Positions 16,742 to 24,679 of a stretch of DNA of 64,000 nucleotides are shown here, piece by piece. The notes beneath the pieces were generated by a model, which made no database searches, had not been told where the DNA came from, and saw only the letters and a list, made by a program, of their open reading frames with translations. Source of the DNA: DATFES01 sp035457725 (GTDB lineage: Bacteria > Pseudomonadota > Alphaproteobacteria > CACIAM-22H2); contig DATIBC010000107.1 of assembly GCA_035457725.1 (NCBI GenBank), positions 1 to 64,000 of the forward strand, read 5' to 3'. A program made the translations under genes and the position numbers. The stretch's first letter is position 1, and every line of letters begins with the position of its first letter.

Positions 16742-17185
16742 TCATGTGGCGAGGGCGTCCAGCGGACGGCGAGCCACGTCCGGCGCGACGTTGACCAGGG
16801 CGCACAACCGCTCGAACTCGCGCGCTGTCTTTCCGAGCTCGCTGCCCGGCGCGCCGACGACATTGTGGGCGAGCCGCAGAGCGGTGCGCGCCTTTTTCCA
16901 TGAGTCGCACTCGCGAACGACCTTTCGCTCGAGAGCAGGCGCCGCGGTGGCCCAATCGGCGCTGAGCGCGGCGATGTACTCGCGAAGATACTGTTCGGCC
17001 TTGCGAGCGTCGATTTCCGGGAAACGATTTAGCTCACGGACGACGGCGTCGAGCCGCCCGCGCTCTCCGAGGCTCAGGCCGCCGTCGGCGAACGCGACCA
17101 GCGCGCAAGCCGCCACCACCGCCTTGACGAAGCCTTTGCTGCGGTAACGCTCGATTTCCGACCGGAGCTTGTCCAGCAGGTTCAT
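16742..17185 (-). CDS. TerB-like (tellurite-resistance fold) protein
   Basis: A 147-residue all-helical soluble protein: MNLLDKLRSEIERYRSKGFV, then KAVVAACALVAFADGGLSLGERGRLDAVV, which is the TerB/DjlA-type motif with an acidic DG.LS..E metal-binding-like loop, then further helices with FERLCALVNVAPDVA. TerB-fold proteins bind divalent metal and appear in stress and envelope-associated modules; the exact role is unknown here. The length matches stand-alone TerB proteins. No other ter genes are nearby. Confidence 0.75.
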   Translation of the reverse strand: MNLLDKLRSEIERYRSKGFVKAVVAACALVAFADGGLSLGERGRLDAVVRELNRFPEIDARKAEQYLREYIAALSADWATAAPALERKVVRECDSWKKARTALRLAHNVVGAPGSELGKTAREFERLCALVNVAPDVARRPLDALAT

Positions 17186-17291
17186 GGATCCTCGGCGCGC
17201 GGCGGGCGAGTCGGCGCACCGGGTAGTGTATCCGGGACGACGCGGCCATGCACGCCGCTGTTTGGCGCGCGGAAGGCGAGCCAGAGGCGCG

Positions 17292-17492
17292 TCAGTGCGG
17301 GATGAGATCGCTAATGTAGACGAGCGCGCCCACCGAGGCGGCGAAGATACCGGCGATGGCCAATCCAGTCCAAACGATCGATTCGAGCGACTGTCGCAAC
17401 TCGGCGCGCTGTTGCGCCTGGCGGGCCGCTCGCGTAGCGAGCAATTGCTGCGCCCGATTTTCCTGGGGGTCTGGCGAGAAGAGCCGCATCAT
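17292..17492 (-). CDS. Small single-pass membrane protein
   Basis: A 66-residue protein: an amphipathic Gln/Arg/Ala-rich N-terminal helix (RAQQLLATRAARQAQQRAEL), then one transmembrane helix (IVWTGLAIAGIFAASVGALV, about 39-58), ending ISDLIPH. It is on the same strand as the TerB-like gene downstream. No family is recognised. Confidence 0.5.
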   Translation of the reverse strand: MMRLFSPDPQENRAQQLLATRAARQAQQRAELRQSLESIVWTGLAIAGIFAASVGALVYISDLIPH

Positions 17493-17665
17493 CCCTCACA
17501 ATTGCCGGGAAACCTGCGCCGACCGGATTTGGCGCGCAGCATTCGTTTGATCGCGATGTGCCACGATACGGGCCGGCTTTTAAACTTCGATGAATTGATC
17601 CCCACGACCGCTTCAAGCGGGCGTGCTTCGCGCCTGGCGTCTGCAAGCGATTTGGATGAAACGCT

Positions 17666-17839
17666 TTACTGCGACGTAACCGGAGTGTGGGCCCGCGTGA
17701 AGTAGGCGGCGGCCATCCGCCCAATGAGAACGCTGCCGACTATTACTCCGCCCAAAACCATCGTAAGGCCCAGCATCTCGAAACTGGATAATCCGCTCGT
17801 CGCTAGGTAACTGACCTGGCACGTAAAATCCTGCGTCAT
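17666..17839 (-). CDS. Tiny membrane protein (57 residues)
   Basis: A short frame starting MTQDFTCQVSYLATSGLSSF with one hydrophobic helix (MLGLTMVLGGVIVGSVLIG, about 22-40) and the polar tail YFTRAHTPVTSQ. A GGAGG five bases before the ATG (reading the reverse strand) is a strong ribosome-binding site and the main reason to accept it. It is divergent from the gene at 17965. Function is unknown. Confidence 0.5.
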   Translation of the reverse strand: MTQDFTCQVSYLATSGLSSFEMLGLTMVLGGVIVGSVLIGRMAAAYFTRAHTPVTSQ

Positions 17840-17964
17840 TGCGACCTCCGCCGGTATCCGGAAAATAATATCAAATGCCCGCGTTACTATAAAGTTAACG
17901 ATTGCCGATCATCCTCGTTGGCCGAACCGTTGGGCGGTCATGCGCCCTTCGAGGAGGCCTCGAA

Positions 17965-18402
17965 ATGCTCTTCTATGCGCCGAAGTACGGATACTTGCCG
18001 GCCAACCAGATCCGGCGGGTTGCGCATTCCTACGACGAGTGGTCGCTCATCGACGCCGACGGGTCGGCTCACCGGGTTTCCTCGTTGACACAGTGCGTCG
18101 TGTGGCCGCCGATCCCTGCGCCTCCGGGCTGGCAGGTCGTCAACGCTTGGCCAAATCACAAGGGCAGCGCACCCGAGGTAACGTTGGAGCGCCTCGCGGT
18201 CGTCGCCTGGCAGGTGCACGGCAACATCGCCGAGCCGATTGTCTGCAGCCGCATGGCGGAGATTTGGGCGTTGCAGTCAACCAATGGAGGCGCGCTTACC
18301 GCGCCGGGGCAGTGGGTGTTCCCGGATGAGGCCGCCTATATCGCCTACGCTCGCGAAGAGTATCGCAAGCGCAGCGTCAAAGAGCAAAGCGCGGCCGACT
18401 GA
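17965..18402 (+). CDS. Hypothetical protein
   Basis: A 145-residue soluble-looking protein, MLFYAPKYGYLPANQIRRVA, with an internal LTQCVVWPPIPAPPGWQVVN section and a C-terminal helix with many charged residues (AYAREEYRKRSVKEQ). GAGGAGG at 17951-17957, seven bases before ATG 17965, selects this start. No signal peptide or known motif is seen. It is convergent with a small lipoprotein gene. Confidence 0.6.
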   Translation: MLFYAPKYGYLPANQIRRVAHSYDEWSLIDADGSAHRVSSLTQCVVWPPIPAPPGWQVVNAWPNHKGSAPEVTLERLAVVAWQVHGNIAEPIVCSRMAEIWALQSTNGGALTAPGQWVFPDEAAYIAYAREEYRKRSVKEQSAAD

Positions 18403-18420
18403 TCGGCATCGCCGAGCCGA

Positions 18421-18675
18421 TCAACCCCGCGACGCTTGGTAGCCGAATTTTTCCGCTTCGGACCTACATGCGAAGACGCCGTATGCGGTGTTCGCGTAGT
18501 GGCGCGAACCGCGCAGATGGTAGATGCCGCTGCTGCGCTCGGTATTGACCCAAACCACTTGGTCGCCTTTGCACATTTGCGCGGCACCTGATTCGCTTCT
18601 GTAGCCCTGAAGTCGGGGCACGCACGCTGCGGCAATGAGCATCGCCGCTACAGCCATAAACTGTTTTATATACAT
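18421..18675 (-). CDS. Small lipoprotein
   Basis: An 84-residue protein with an N-terminal lipoprotein signal: MYIKQFMAVAAMLIAAAC with the lipobox IAAAC. The mature part (GYRSESGAAQMCKGDQVVWVN) looks like a compact domain with two further Cys (MCKG and FACR) and the ending SEAEKFGYQAS. The pattern CKGD.VVWVN...S..YH..GSR.Y..T is reminiscent of small SH3-like or Cys-rich periplasmic proteins, but I cannot name the family. The longer upstream frame lacks a signal sequence, so I start at 18675. Confidence 0.65.
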   Translation of the reverse strand: MYIKQFMAVAAMLIAAACVPRLQGYRSESGAAQMCKGDQVVWVNTERSSGIYHLRGSRHYANTAYGVFACRSEAEKFGYQASRG

Positions 18676-18780
18676 GGACAATCGCCAGGATTGAACGTTA
18701 GTGGCGATCAAAGCAGCTTTACGTCCGCTCGGCAACCTGGAAGCCGCCACGCGGTTCGTTGAGCGGACGCACTCGAGAGG

Positions 18781-19101
18781 CTAGAGGATCCGTTCGAAGC
18801 GGAGGGCGATCCGTCGCGCGTCTTCGAGAAATTGGAGCCCCAGACGATCGTCGCGCTGCCATATGACGCGAGCATGGACGGCGCCGAAATCGGCGATCTT
18901 CAAGGTTACGACGCTGGCGACCTCGAACAGTCCGGCGGCCTTGATTTGCGCTCCGGCGGGCGATATGTCGACCACCGTGCATTCTACGCCCTTGGATCCG
19001 CAGTAAACGCGCCCGCGCAGCGCAACCGACGTCCGCGGATGCTCGCGGCGTTCTGCTCTTCGGGCTATGTCATGGGCCATGATGTCTTGAAGGATCCGCA
19101 T
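18781..19101 (-). CDS. PilZ-domain protein (predicted cyclic-di-GMP binding)
   Basis: A 106-residue single-domain protein. The PilZ pattern is present: RRAERREHPRTSVALRGRV (the RxxxR region, Arg-rich with R-x-x-x-R spacing) and, after a beta strand, VVDISPAGAQIKA, the D-x-S-x-x-G motif in the form D-I-S-P-A-G. The rest is beta-rich, with VARVIWQ-like HARVIWQRDDRLGLQFL typical of the domain's end. PilZ proteins bind c-di-GMP and regulate envelope or motility functions. No diguanylate cyclase is in the window. Confidence 0.85.
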   Translation of the reverse strand: MRILQDIMAHDIARRAERREHPRTSVALRGRVYCGSKGVECTVVDISPAGAQIKAAGLFEVASVVTLKIADFGAVHARVIWQRDDRLGLQFLEDARRIALRFERIL

Positions 19102-19307
19102 TCTTCGCCTAGCGGTTGGAGTGGGGTGGTGTTCAACCGAAACGAAAAGTGGACTGTCCGAACGGCCCTTTATTTGATAACTAGGGCAAAATGGTTGCGC
19201 AAACGTTAGCGAATAAGGTTGACGTGCAGTCGGCCGAATCCGTGCAAAATCCGTCTAAATTGCGCTTCCAATGGTCGATCGCCGTACCAGAAAACTTTGA
19301 GGTGCCA

Positions 19308-19784
19308 ATGCGACGAAAGACGTTTCCGATCGCGGTCATCGGAATTCTCGCCGCGGTATTCGCGGGTTCGGCTGTCTCGGGGACTTCGCCTGCAACCGCT
19401 CAAGAAGTGCTGCGTTCGGCTCCCGAAATCGCCCAATGCCTGTGCCTGGAGCAAGATATCGCCCGGCTGTACGGCGAATATGCGCGGGTCCGTGACCAGT
19501 TCAATGCAAGCGCCGACGAGGCTCGAAGCGTTGCCGCCGAACTCGAACGCACGCGCGGCGCCGTCAACGTGGCCGATGAGCGGTCAGTCGATGCCTTCCG
19601 CCAGAAGGTCATCCAGCTGCAGTCGATCGAGGCCCGGCGCGACCAGCTGATCCCGAGCGTGCAGGAGGCGGCCGGCCAGCATAACGCGAAGGTCGGCGAA
19701 TTCCAGCGTCGATGCGGCGGAAGATATTACGACGGCGCCCTGTTGCCGCAGGTCAGGGCAACACTCAGCTGTCCCTCGCAATAG
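19308..19784 (+). CDS. Exported coiled-coil hypothetical protein
   Basis: A 158-residue protein with a clear signal peptide (KTFPIAVIGILAAVFAGSAV, processing around ATAQ). The mature part begins LRSAPEIAQCLCLEQDIARL and is mostly a long alpha-helical, likely coiled-coil, stretch (residues ~55-130, with DEARSVAAELERTRGAV), ending near RRCGGRYYD...LSCPSQ. Four Cys (CLC, RRC, LSC) suggest disulfides. It is presumably periplasmic; function is unknown. A GAGG before ATG 19308 supports this start against a longer frame from 19191. Confidence 0.7.
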   Translation: MRRKTFPIAVIGILAAVFAGSAVSGTSPATAQEVLRSAPEIAQCLCLEQDIARLYGEYARVRDQFNASADEARSVAAELERTRGAVNVADERSVDAFRQKVIQLQSIEARRDQLIPSVQEAAGQHNAKVGEFQRRCGGRYYDGALLPQVRATLSCPSQ

Positions 19785-19850
19785 CGGCCGCTCGCCGCTC
19801 GCGGCGTTTCATGCGATAATGCCTTGCTCGCTGGCAAGGAAGCTTATCCC

Positions 19851-20180
19851 ATGCGCAAAATCGGCATCCTCGCTGGGCTTATGGCGTTGATCATGCTGGC
19901 GCCGGCCGACGCGGTTGCGCACAGCAAGAGTCGCTTCTTTTTTGGCGTCACGCTCGGACCGTTCTGGTATGGCCCGCCGGCCTACTACTACGCCCCGCCA
20001 GCTTACTATTACCCTCCGCCGGTCGCCTATTACCCGCCGCCTCCGGTTTATTACCCGCCCGCCTCCGTGTACGGCGCCGACTGCCGGCCCATCCAAGGTC
20101 GCGGCGAGGACACCGGGCGGATTTACGATGGCATCGCGTGCCGGCAGCCGGACGGGACCTGGCGCGTCACGCCGCGCTGA
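19851..20180 (+). CDS. Small exported Pro/Tyr-repeat protein
   Basis: A 109-residue protein with a signal peptide (MRKIGILAGLMALIMLAPAD, cut near AVAH). The mature protein has FFFGVTLGPFWYG and then a low-complexity block of PPAYYYxPP units (about residues 42-75), followed by a small C-terminal domain DCRPIQGRGEDTGRIYDGIAC...DGTWRV. The last part resembles the common 'surface antigen-like' C-terminus of short exported proteins in Rhizobiales. An AAGGAAG precedes ATG 19851. A strong hairpin follows the gene. Confidence 0.75.
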   Translation: MRKIGILAGLMALIMLAPADAVAHSKSRFFFGVTLGPFWYGPPAYYYAPPAYYYPPPVAYYPPPPVYYPPASVYGADCRPIQGRGEDTGRIYDGIACRQPDGTWRVTPR

Positions 20181-20198
20181 ACCGGCGAGGGTTGCGAA

Positions 20199-20234
20199 GA
20201 AAAAAGCCCCGCGTGGTAGAGCCGCGCGGGGCTT
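20199..20234 (-). terminator. Strong hairpin, probably an intrinsic terminator
   Basis: A perfect 10-bp stem AAGCCCCGCG (20204-20213) / CGCGGGGCTT (20225-20234) with an 11-nt loop. On the reverse strand the stem is followed by a T6-type run (the AAAAAA at 20200-20205 on the plus strand), so it best fits termination of leftward transcription, for example from 20500-20934. It may also end the rightward gene at 19851-20180, although no T-run follows on that side. Confidence 0.6.
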
Positions 20235-20384
20235 CGAGTTTCAGCGCACATGGAGACAGGCTCGGCAAACGCCAAGCCGATCATTCAGATCGCATGATCG
20301 CGGCGCTTGCACGTTGATCCAGATCAATTCGCCCCAACGCGTGCCTTCGTAACTTTTTATCAGGTAATGGCCGAGGGCAATCGC

Positions 20385-20483
20385 ATGTCTTGGGGTGAAG
20401 CGCTTTATTTGGCGATGGCGGTGTCCGCATTCGTCGCGTTCATCGCCACGTTGGCCTACGTCGAGCGGACCTGGAAGCAATAG
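20385..20483 (+). CDS. Tiny membrane protein (32 residues)
   Basis: A frame starting MSWGEALYLAMAVSAFVAFI and ending TLAYVERTWKQ. It is essentially one transmembrane helix with a short charged tail, preceded by a GAGGG ribosome-binding site at suitable spacing. The form resembles small accessory subunits of membrane complexes (CcoQ/CydX-like in size only), but no such complex is adjacent. Function is unknown. Confidence 0.45.
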   Translation: MSWGEALYLAMAVSAFVAFIATLAYVERTWKQ

Positions 20484-20499
20484 GGCGAGAAGGCGCCCG

Positions 20500-20934
20500 T
20501 CAGCCGTTGGGAGGCATCCATTGCCCCTGTCGCGCGGCGACCGCGCGACGGAACGTGTCGGGTATCGACACTGTGCTATCCCGCGCGTAGTCGAAATAGA
20601 CCAGCACCGAAGTGCCGATGGCGAGCGATCGTCCCCCCGCTGCCGCCACCTCATAGACGAGATCGAAACTCTTGCCCCCTAAGCGCGACACGCCGCAGCC
20701 GATTTCGATGGCCTCGGCATAGAAACTTGGCGCGCGGAATTTGCAGCTCGTCTCGGCCAGGATGACCGGTAGTTTCCGTGGATCGTCGATCCCCAGCAGT
20801 TCGGAGAGATATCGCGTGCGCGCGGTCTCGAACCATGTGAAGTAGACCGCGTTGTTGACGTGACCAAGAACATCGAGATCGCGAAACGTCACCGTTTCAG
20901 CGATCACGAAGGGATAGGTGGAAGCCAGCGCCAT
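20500..20934 (-). CDS. Hot-dog-fold acyl-CoA thioesterase (4HBT family)
   Basis: A 144-residue single hot-dog-domain protein. The 4HBT signature is present: VTFRDLDVLGHVNNAVYFTW (D-x-D/H-x-x-x-H-V-N-N, with Asp in the catalytic position) and FETARTRYL, followed by CKFRAPSFYAEAIEIGCGVS and VLVYFDYARDSTVSIPDTFR. Such enzymes hydrolyse acyl-CoA or aroyl-CoA thioesters in the cytoplasm. An AGGGA four bases before ATG 20934 selects this start over the longer frame. It is on the same strand as, and just downstream of, the 21009-22340 gene. Confidence 0.88.
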   Translation of the reverse strand: MALASTYPFVIAETVTFRDLDVLGHVNNAVYFTWFETARTRYLSELLGIDDPRKLPVILAETSCKFRAPSFYAEAIEIGCGVSRLGGKSFDLVYEVAAAGGRSLAIGTSVLVYFDYARDSTVSIPDTFRRAVAARQGQWMPPNG

Positions 20935-21008
20935 TAAGTCCCTGCCGTTTGAAATGTTTGCCCCGATTGCGCGATCCCTAGCACACGCAGCATGGATCGG
21001 CGACGACG

Positions 21009-22340
21009 CTACTCCGGCGCATGTAGAACGCGCAGGACGGAGCGTCCGTTCTCGAGCACCGACATGGCAAGCGCGTCGGCACCGAGAAACGCCAAATGCG
21101 AGCGCGAATAAGGCGGCAGGAACCGGCGAAAGATCTCCGATCCATCGCTCGCCTTCAAAACGTAAACGGAATCCTTCACCTCGCCGATGGACAAATGACC
21201 GCCGACGCTGATCGCGATGAATCGCCCTTTGGGATCGATGGCGACGGCGTGGATCGATCTGCCCTTCGGTACCTCGTGGAGTCCGGCGCCCGTCGGCAGC
21301 GACCAGCGGACCCGGTAGCGGCCTGCCTCGCGATAAGTGTCCCACGCAACCCATCCGCCAGCGATGCGACGAAAGCCATTGCCCGAAAGTGCGATGCCTC
21401 CAACGCTGATCGGCCCCCAGACTACGGTCCCGGCATCGTCGACCGATAGAACCTCGTCGGGATAGCGGGACAGCACGGCAACACCGCCGACCGCGTCGTA
21501 CGACATCAACTGCAGTTGCGCACTAGCCGGCTGATCGATGGCGATCTCGCGGTCCGGCGCGCCATCGAGCCTACGCACGACCAGGACATTCTTGAATCGC
21601 TCGTCTGCGTCGCGACGGCGATCGAGCCAGGCGATGGCCTGGCCATCCTCGGAAATCAACGGCGCCCAACTTGGAGCGTCCGAAGGCGGCTCGACGCGCA
21701 AAAACGGCACGCCGCCCGGGCGGCGAAAGTAATGCTCGAACCCGCCATCGTCGCGCCGATAGGTTCGATACAGCACCGCACCGCCAGGTCCCACCGAGTC
21801 GATGGCGCTGCCGGCAGGCCCTATCATGATAGGCTCGGCGGCGAAGTCGCATTCGGGCAAGCGGATCGGCGCCATGCGCTCACCGCCGCTGGTCGCCACC
21901 CACGCCTCTCCAGAGCGTTCGTGCGCGACGCCGATGCCCGAGCGCAACTGCACCAACGAAACATCGGCCCTCTCGCACTGGACCGGCCACTTTCCGGTCT
22001 CGCGCGCCGTCTCGGGCTCGATGAGGAAGTACTTCGGAATTTCGATCTGGTACACCCAATTGATCGCCATAGTCGCCGGCACGAAAGCGAGTATCGCCGC
22101 CAAGCGGCGGATCAGCCCGGGCCGCCACAAGATGATGAGCAGCAGCGCGAAAATTCCCAGCTGAGCGGCGAATGCAAAGCCGACATCGGTCAGTCGCCAT
22201 AACGGGTCGCGCGACCCGCGCCATTCGACGATTTCCTGCCACAACGCGATTCCCCAAGGGACCACGCCGTGACGGCCGACCAGCGGAACGATGTACACCG
22301 CGAACGACAGCACAAGCGCCGTGATGAGACTGCGTCGCAT
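21009..22340 (-). CDS. Membrane-anchored protein with exported beta-propeller-like domain
   Basis: 443 residues. The first ~110 hold three or four hydrophobic segments (LITALVLSFAVYIVPLVG; FAFAAQLGIFALLLIILW; LAAILAFVPATMAINWVYQ). The rest is a long beta-rich region with repeated blade-like units (SWAPLISEDGQAIAWLDRRR; GGIALSGNGFRRIAGGWVAW; SIHAVAIDPKGRFIAISVGG), ending in SVLRVLHAPE. This looks like a WD40/TolB-type propeller, presumably periplasmic. I do not recognise a named family. An AAGGA six bases upstream supports the start. It may form an operon with the lipoprotein at 22372-22983. Confidence 0.65.
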   Translation of the reverse strand: MRRSLITALVLSFAVYIVPLVGRHGVVPWGIALWQEIVEWRGSRDPLWRLTDVGFAFAAQLGIFALLLIILWRPGLIRRLAAILAFVPATMAINWVYQIEIPKYFLIEPETARETGKWPVQCERADVSLVQLRSGIGVAHERSGEAWVATSGGERMAPIRLPECDFAAEPIMIGPAGSAIDSVGPGGAVLYRTYRRDDGGFEHYFRRPGGVPFLRVEPPSDAPSWAPLISEDGQAIAWLDRRRDADERFKNVLVVRRLDGAPDREIAIDQPASAQLQLMSYDAVGGVAVLSRYPDEVLSVDDAGTVVWGPISVGGIALSGNGFRRIAGGWVAWDTYREAGRYRVRWSLPTGAGLHEVPKGRSIHAVAIDPKGRFIAISVGGHLSIGEVKDSVYVLKASDGSEIFRRFLPPYSRSHLAFLGADALAMSVLENGRSVLRVLHAPE

Positions 22341-22371
22341 CGCTGTCCTTATTCAAGCGCTCGAATGACGC

Positions 22372-22983
22372 TCAGCGCCCGTAATCCGGGCCGATGATCG
22401 GCGGTAGCGTGCCACGGTCGCGATCCCGTCCAGTCAACAAGTCCAGCGGCGAATCCTGCGGCGTGGGTTGCTGTTGTGGCGTGGCCGGTTCGGGGAGCGC
22501 CCCGCCGCTTCGTTTGCGCACAAGTACCGCAAGCGGTTGGGCCGCTAACAAGGTGCTGCCATAGCCGACCGGCCGCCCGGACCCGTCAAGCGCCAAGACC
22601 TCGAGCCGGTAACGATGGTTCTGGAACTCGCCTGGGCATGGGGCTTGATAGTCGCGCGCCGCGCCTGCGGCGATGCCACCGGCGCTGGCCGGAACCGTCG
22701 TCTCCCATGGCGTGTGCAGCAAGGCATCGATGTTGGTGATTTTGATGCGATAGTTCGCCACGCCGTCAGGCCGATTGGCGATCGAGACCGCCGGCGACAC
22801 TCCGAGCCCGCACAGGTTGCGCTCGCCGAGCTGCGCCGACACGGCAAGCGGCGTCAGGTCAGGATAGGGCGAGGGGCGGGGCGCGCACGCCGAGGCGGCG
22901 ATCGCCAATCCCATGGCCAGCGTGCATCTCCCAAGTCTGGCTCCGGCTAAAGCCTGCGGCGAATATCGCTTCAATCCGTGCAT
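22372..22983 (-). CDS. Lipoprotein, hypothetical
   Basis: A 203-residue lipoprotein: signal CTLAMGLAIAASACAP with lipobox AASAC, so it is probably anchored to the outer or inner membrane. The mature part has VAN YRIKITNIDALLHTPW-type beta structure, with DYQAPCPGEFQNHRYRLEVL resembling the YbhB/PEBP-like family (phosphatidylethanolamine-binding fold). The C-terminus is Pro/Gln-rich (PATPQQQPTPQDSP) and ends PPIIGPDYGR. I am not sure of the PEBP relation. It is divergent from the flavoenzyme at 23074. Confidence 0.65.
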   Translation of the reverse strand: MHGLKRYSPQALAGARLGRCTLAMGLAIAASACAPRPSPYPDLTPLAVSAQLGERNLCGLGVSPAVSIANRPDGVANYRIKITNIDALLHTPWETTVPASAGGIAAGAARDYQAPCPGEFQNHRYRLEVLALDGSGRPVGYGSTLLAAQPLAVLVRKRSGGALPEPATPQQQPTPQDSPLDLLTGRDRDRGTLPPIIGPDYGR

Positions 22984-23073
22984 GCCGATGTTTTACCTTG
23001 CGCGCCGGTCACGGGAAACCACGGAATTGGTCAATCGAAAAGCCATGATCTTCTTGGGCGGTAGCGTCGGGCG

Positions 23074-24180
23074 ATGAGCGAAACCGTCGACTGCGTCGTC
23101 ATCGGCGCCGGCGTCGTCGGTCTTGCCGCGGCCCGCGCGCTGGCGCTCGCCGGGCGCGAGGTCGTGGTCGTCGAGTCCGGCGCGGCGATTGGTACGGAGA
23201 TCAGCTCGCGCAACAGCGAGGTCATCCACGCCGGCATCTATTATCCAACCGGCAGTCTGAAAGCGGCCCTATGCGTGGCCGGAAAGGAGACGCTCTATCG
23301 CTATTGCGGCGAGCGCGGCATCGCGCACCGGCGCTGCGGGAAGCTCATCGTCGCGACCGCCGAGGCGCAGATCCCCAGTCTCGAGAAACTTCGCCGGCAG
23401 GGAACGGCCAACGGAGTTGACGATCTCGCGATGCTGACCGCAAGCCAAGCGCGCGCGCTCGAACCTAATCTGCGTTGCGCCGCTGGGGTCCACTCGCCGT
23501 CGACCGGCATCATCGACAGCCACGCGCTGATGCTGAGCTTTCAGGGCGACGCCGAAGCGCATGGCGCCGTCGTCGCTTTCAATAGTCCCGTGCTACGCGG
23601 TCGAGCGAGGGATAGCGGGCTGGAGCTCGAGATTGGCGGCGTCGACCCATTGCGGCTAGTAGCGCGCGTGGTGGTCAATGCTGCCGGTCTCGGGGCGCCG
23701 GCGCTCGCCCGGCGCCTTCATGGCCTGCCGGCTAATTGCGTGCCGCAAGACTATCTCGCCAAGGGCAACTATTTCGCCCTCGACGGGCGCGCCCCGTTCT
23801 CGCGGCTGATTTATCCGATGCCGGAGCCCGGCGGGCTCGGCGTGCACATTACGCTCGATCTCGCCGGCCAAGCGCGCTTCGGTCCCGACGTCGAGTGGAT
23901 CGACCACATCGATTACGATGTCGATCCGCGCCGCGCCGAGAAGTTCTCCGCCGAAATTCGCAAATACTGGCCCGATCTGCCCGATGGCTCCCTCCATCCT
24001 GCATATTCGGGAATACGCCCGAAAATTGCCGGACCGGGCGCTCCGGCGGCCGATTTCGTGATTCAAGGGCCTGAAACGCACGGCATTCCGGGCCTGGTCA
24101 ATTTGTTCGGCATCGAATCTCCGGGCCTGACCGCGTCGCCGGCCATCGCCGCAAGGGTCGTCGCAATGTTGGCGCGGTGA
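23074..24180 (+). CDS. FAD-dependent oxidoreductase, L-2-hydroxyglutarate oxidase-like
   Basis: A 368-residue DAO-fold flavoprotein. The N-terminus has the Rossmann motif VIGAGVVGLAAARALALAGR (G-x-G-x-x-G) and VVVVESG. Next come SSRNSEVIHAGIYYPTGSLK and GIIDSHALMLSF, both characteristic of the L2HGDH/LhgO group. The end carries GIRPKIAGPG and NLFGIESPGLTASPAIA (the C-terminal FAD loop). LhgO-type enzymes oxidise L-2-hydroxyglutarate to 2-oxoglutarate, but related enzymes use other 2-hydroxyacids, so the substrate is uncertain. It is divergent from the lipoprotein and convergent with 24196. Confidence 0.82.
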   Translation: MSETVDCVVIGAGVVGLAAARALALAGREVVVVESGAAIGTEISSRNSEVIHAGIYYPTGSLKAALCVAGKETLYRYCGERGIAHRRCGKLIVATAEAQIPSLEKLRRQGTANGVDDLAMLTASQARALEPNLRCAAGVHSPSTGIIDSHALMLSFQGDAEAHGAVVAFNSPVLRGRARDSGLELEIGGVDPLRLVARVVVNAAGLGAPALARRLHGLPANCVPQDYLAKGNYFALDGRAPFSRLIYPMPEPGGLGVHITLDLAGQARFGPDVEWIDHIDYDVDPRRAEKFSAEIRKYWPDLPDGSLHPAYSGIRPKIAGPGAPAADFVIQGPETHGIPGLVNLFGIESPGLTASPAIAARVVAMLAR

Positions 24181-24195
24181 TCGGTGACCCTGTTG

Positions 24196-24573
24196 CTAGG
24201 TTCGCGGTGCGTATCCTCGCGCTCGCATGCAGTCGTGAAAGGCGCGTTCGCGTTCGAGCTGGTCGCGGATCTCGATCTGGCGCAGCGCGGTCTGATCGGG
24301 ACCGGCCTGGCGCGACGGGCGCTGATTGAGCGCCTCGAGCCGACGCTGCTCCCGTTCGGCTGCGTACGGCCCGACCCGCAGCCGCTGCTCGGCGGTCTGC
24401 CGACAAGCTTCGACGTCCTTATTGCGCGTTTCGGCGCTGACGTTTGCTTTTACCCATTCGCTATCACCGGCGGCGCAGCCGACGAGCAGTATCGCCAAGA
24501 CGGTCGCCCAGACTGTTCGCCGCCATCCTACGTTGCGGCGTTCGGCGCAATCGGCCGAAGGGCTCATGCGCAT
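24196..24573 (-). CDS. Small lipoprotein with helical Arg/Glu-rich domain
   Basis: A 125-residue lipoprotein: signal TVWATVLAILLVGCAAGDSE, lipobox LVGC. The mature part is helical and rich in Gln/Arg/Glu (ETRNKDVEACRQTAEQRLRV; RQIEIRDQLERERAFHDCMRARGYAP), with two further Cys. This short 'ACR...CMRARGY' form is common among alphaproteobacterial lipoproteins of unknown role. GGAGG six bases upstream gives a convincing start. It overlaps nothing and is convergent with 23074-24180. Confidence 0.7.
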   Translation of the reverse strand: MRMSPSADCAERRNVGWRRTVWATVLAILLVGCAAGDSEWVKANVSAETRNKDVEACRQTAEQRLRVGPYAAEREQRRLEALNQRPSRQAGPDQTALRQIEIRDQLERERAFHDCMRARGYAPRT

Positions 24574-24679
24574 GGCGCACCTCCGTTATGATTGACTAAT
24601 ATGCGGCCCGAGTTCCGCCGATATGGTATCCGATCGGCGGCCAAAACCAAAAACCGAAACCCAGCGGAGCGTCGTTCAG

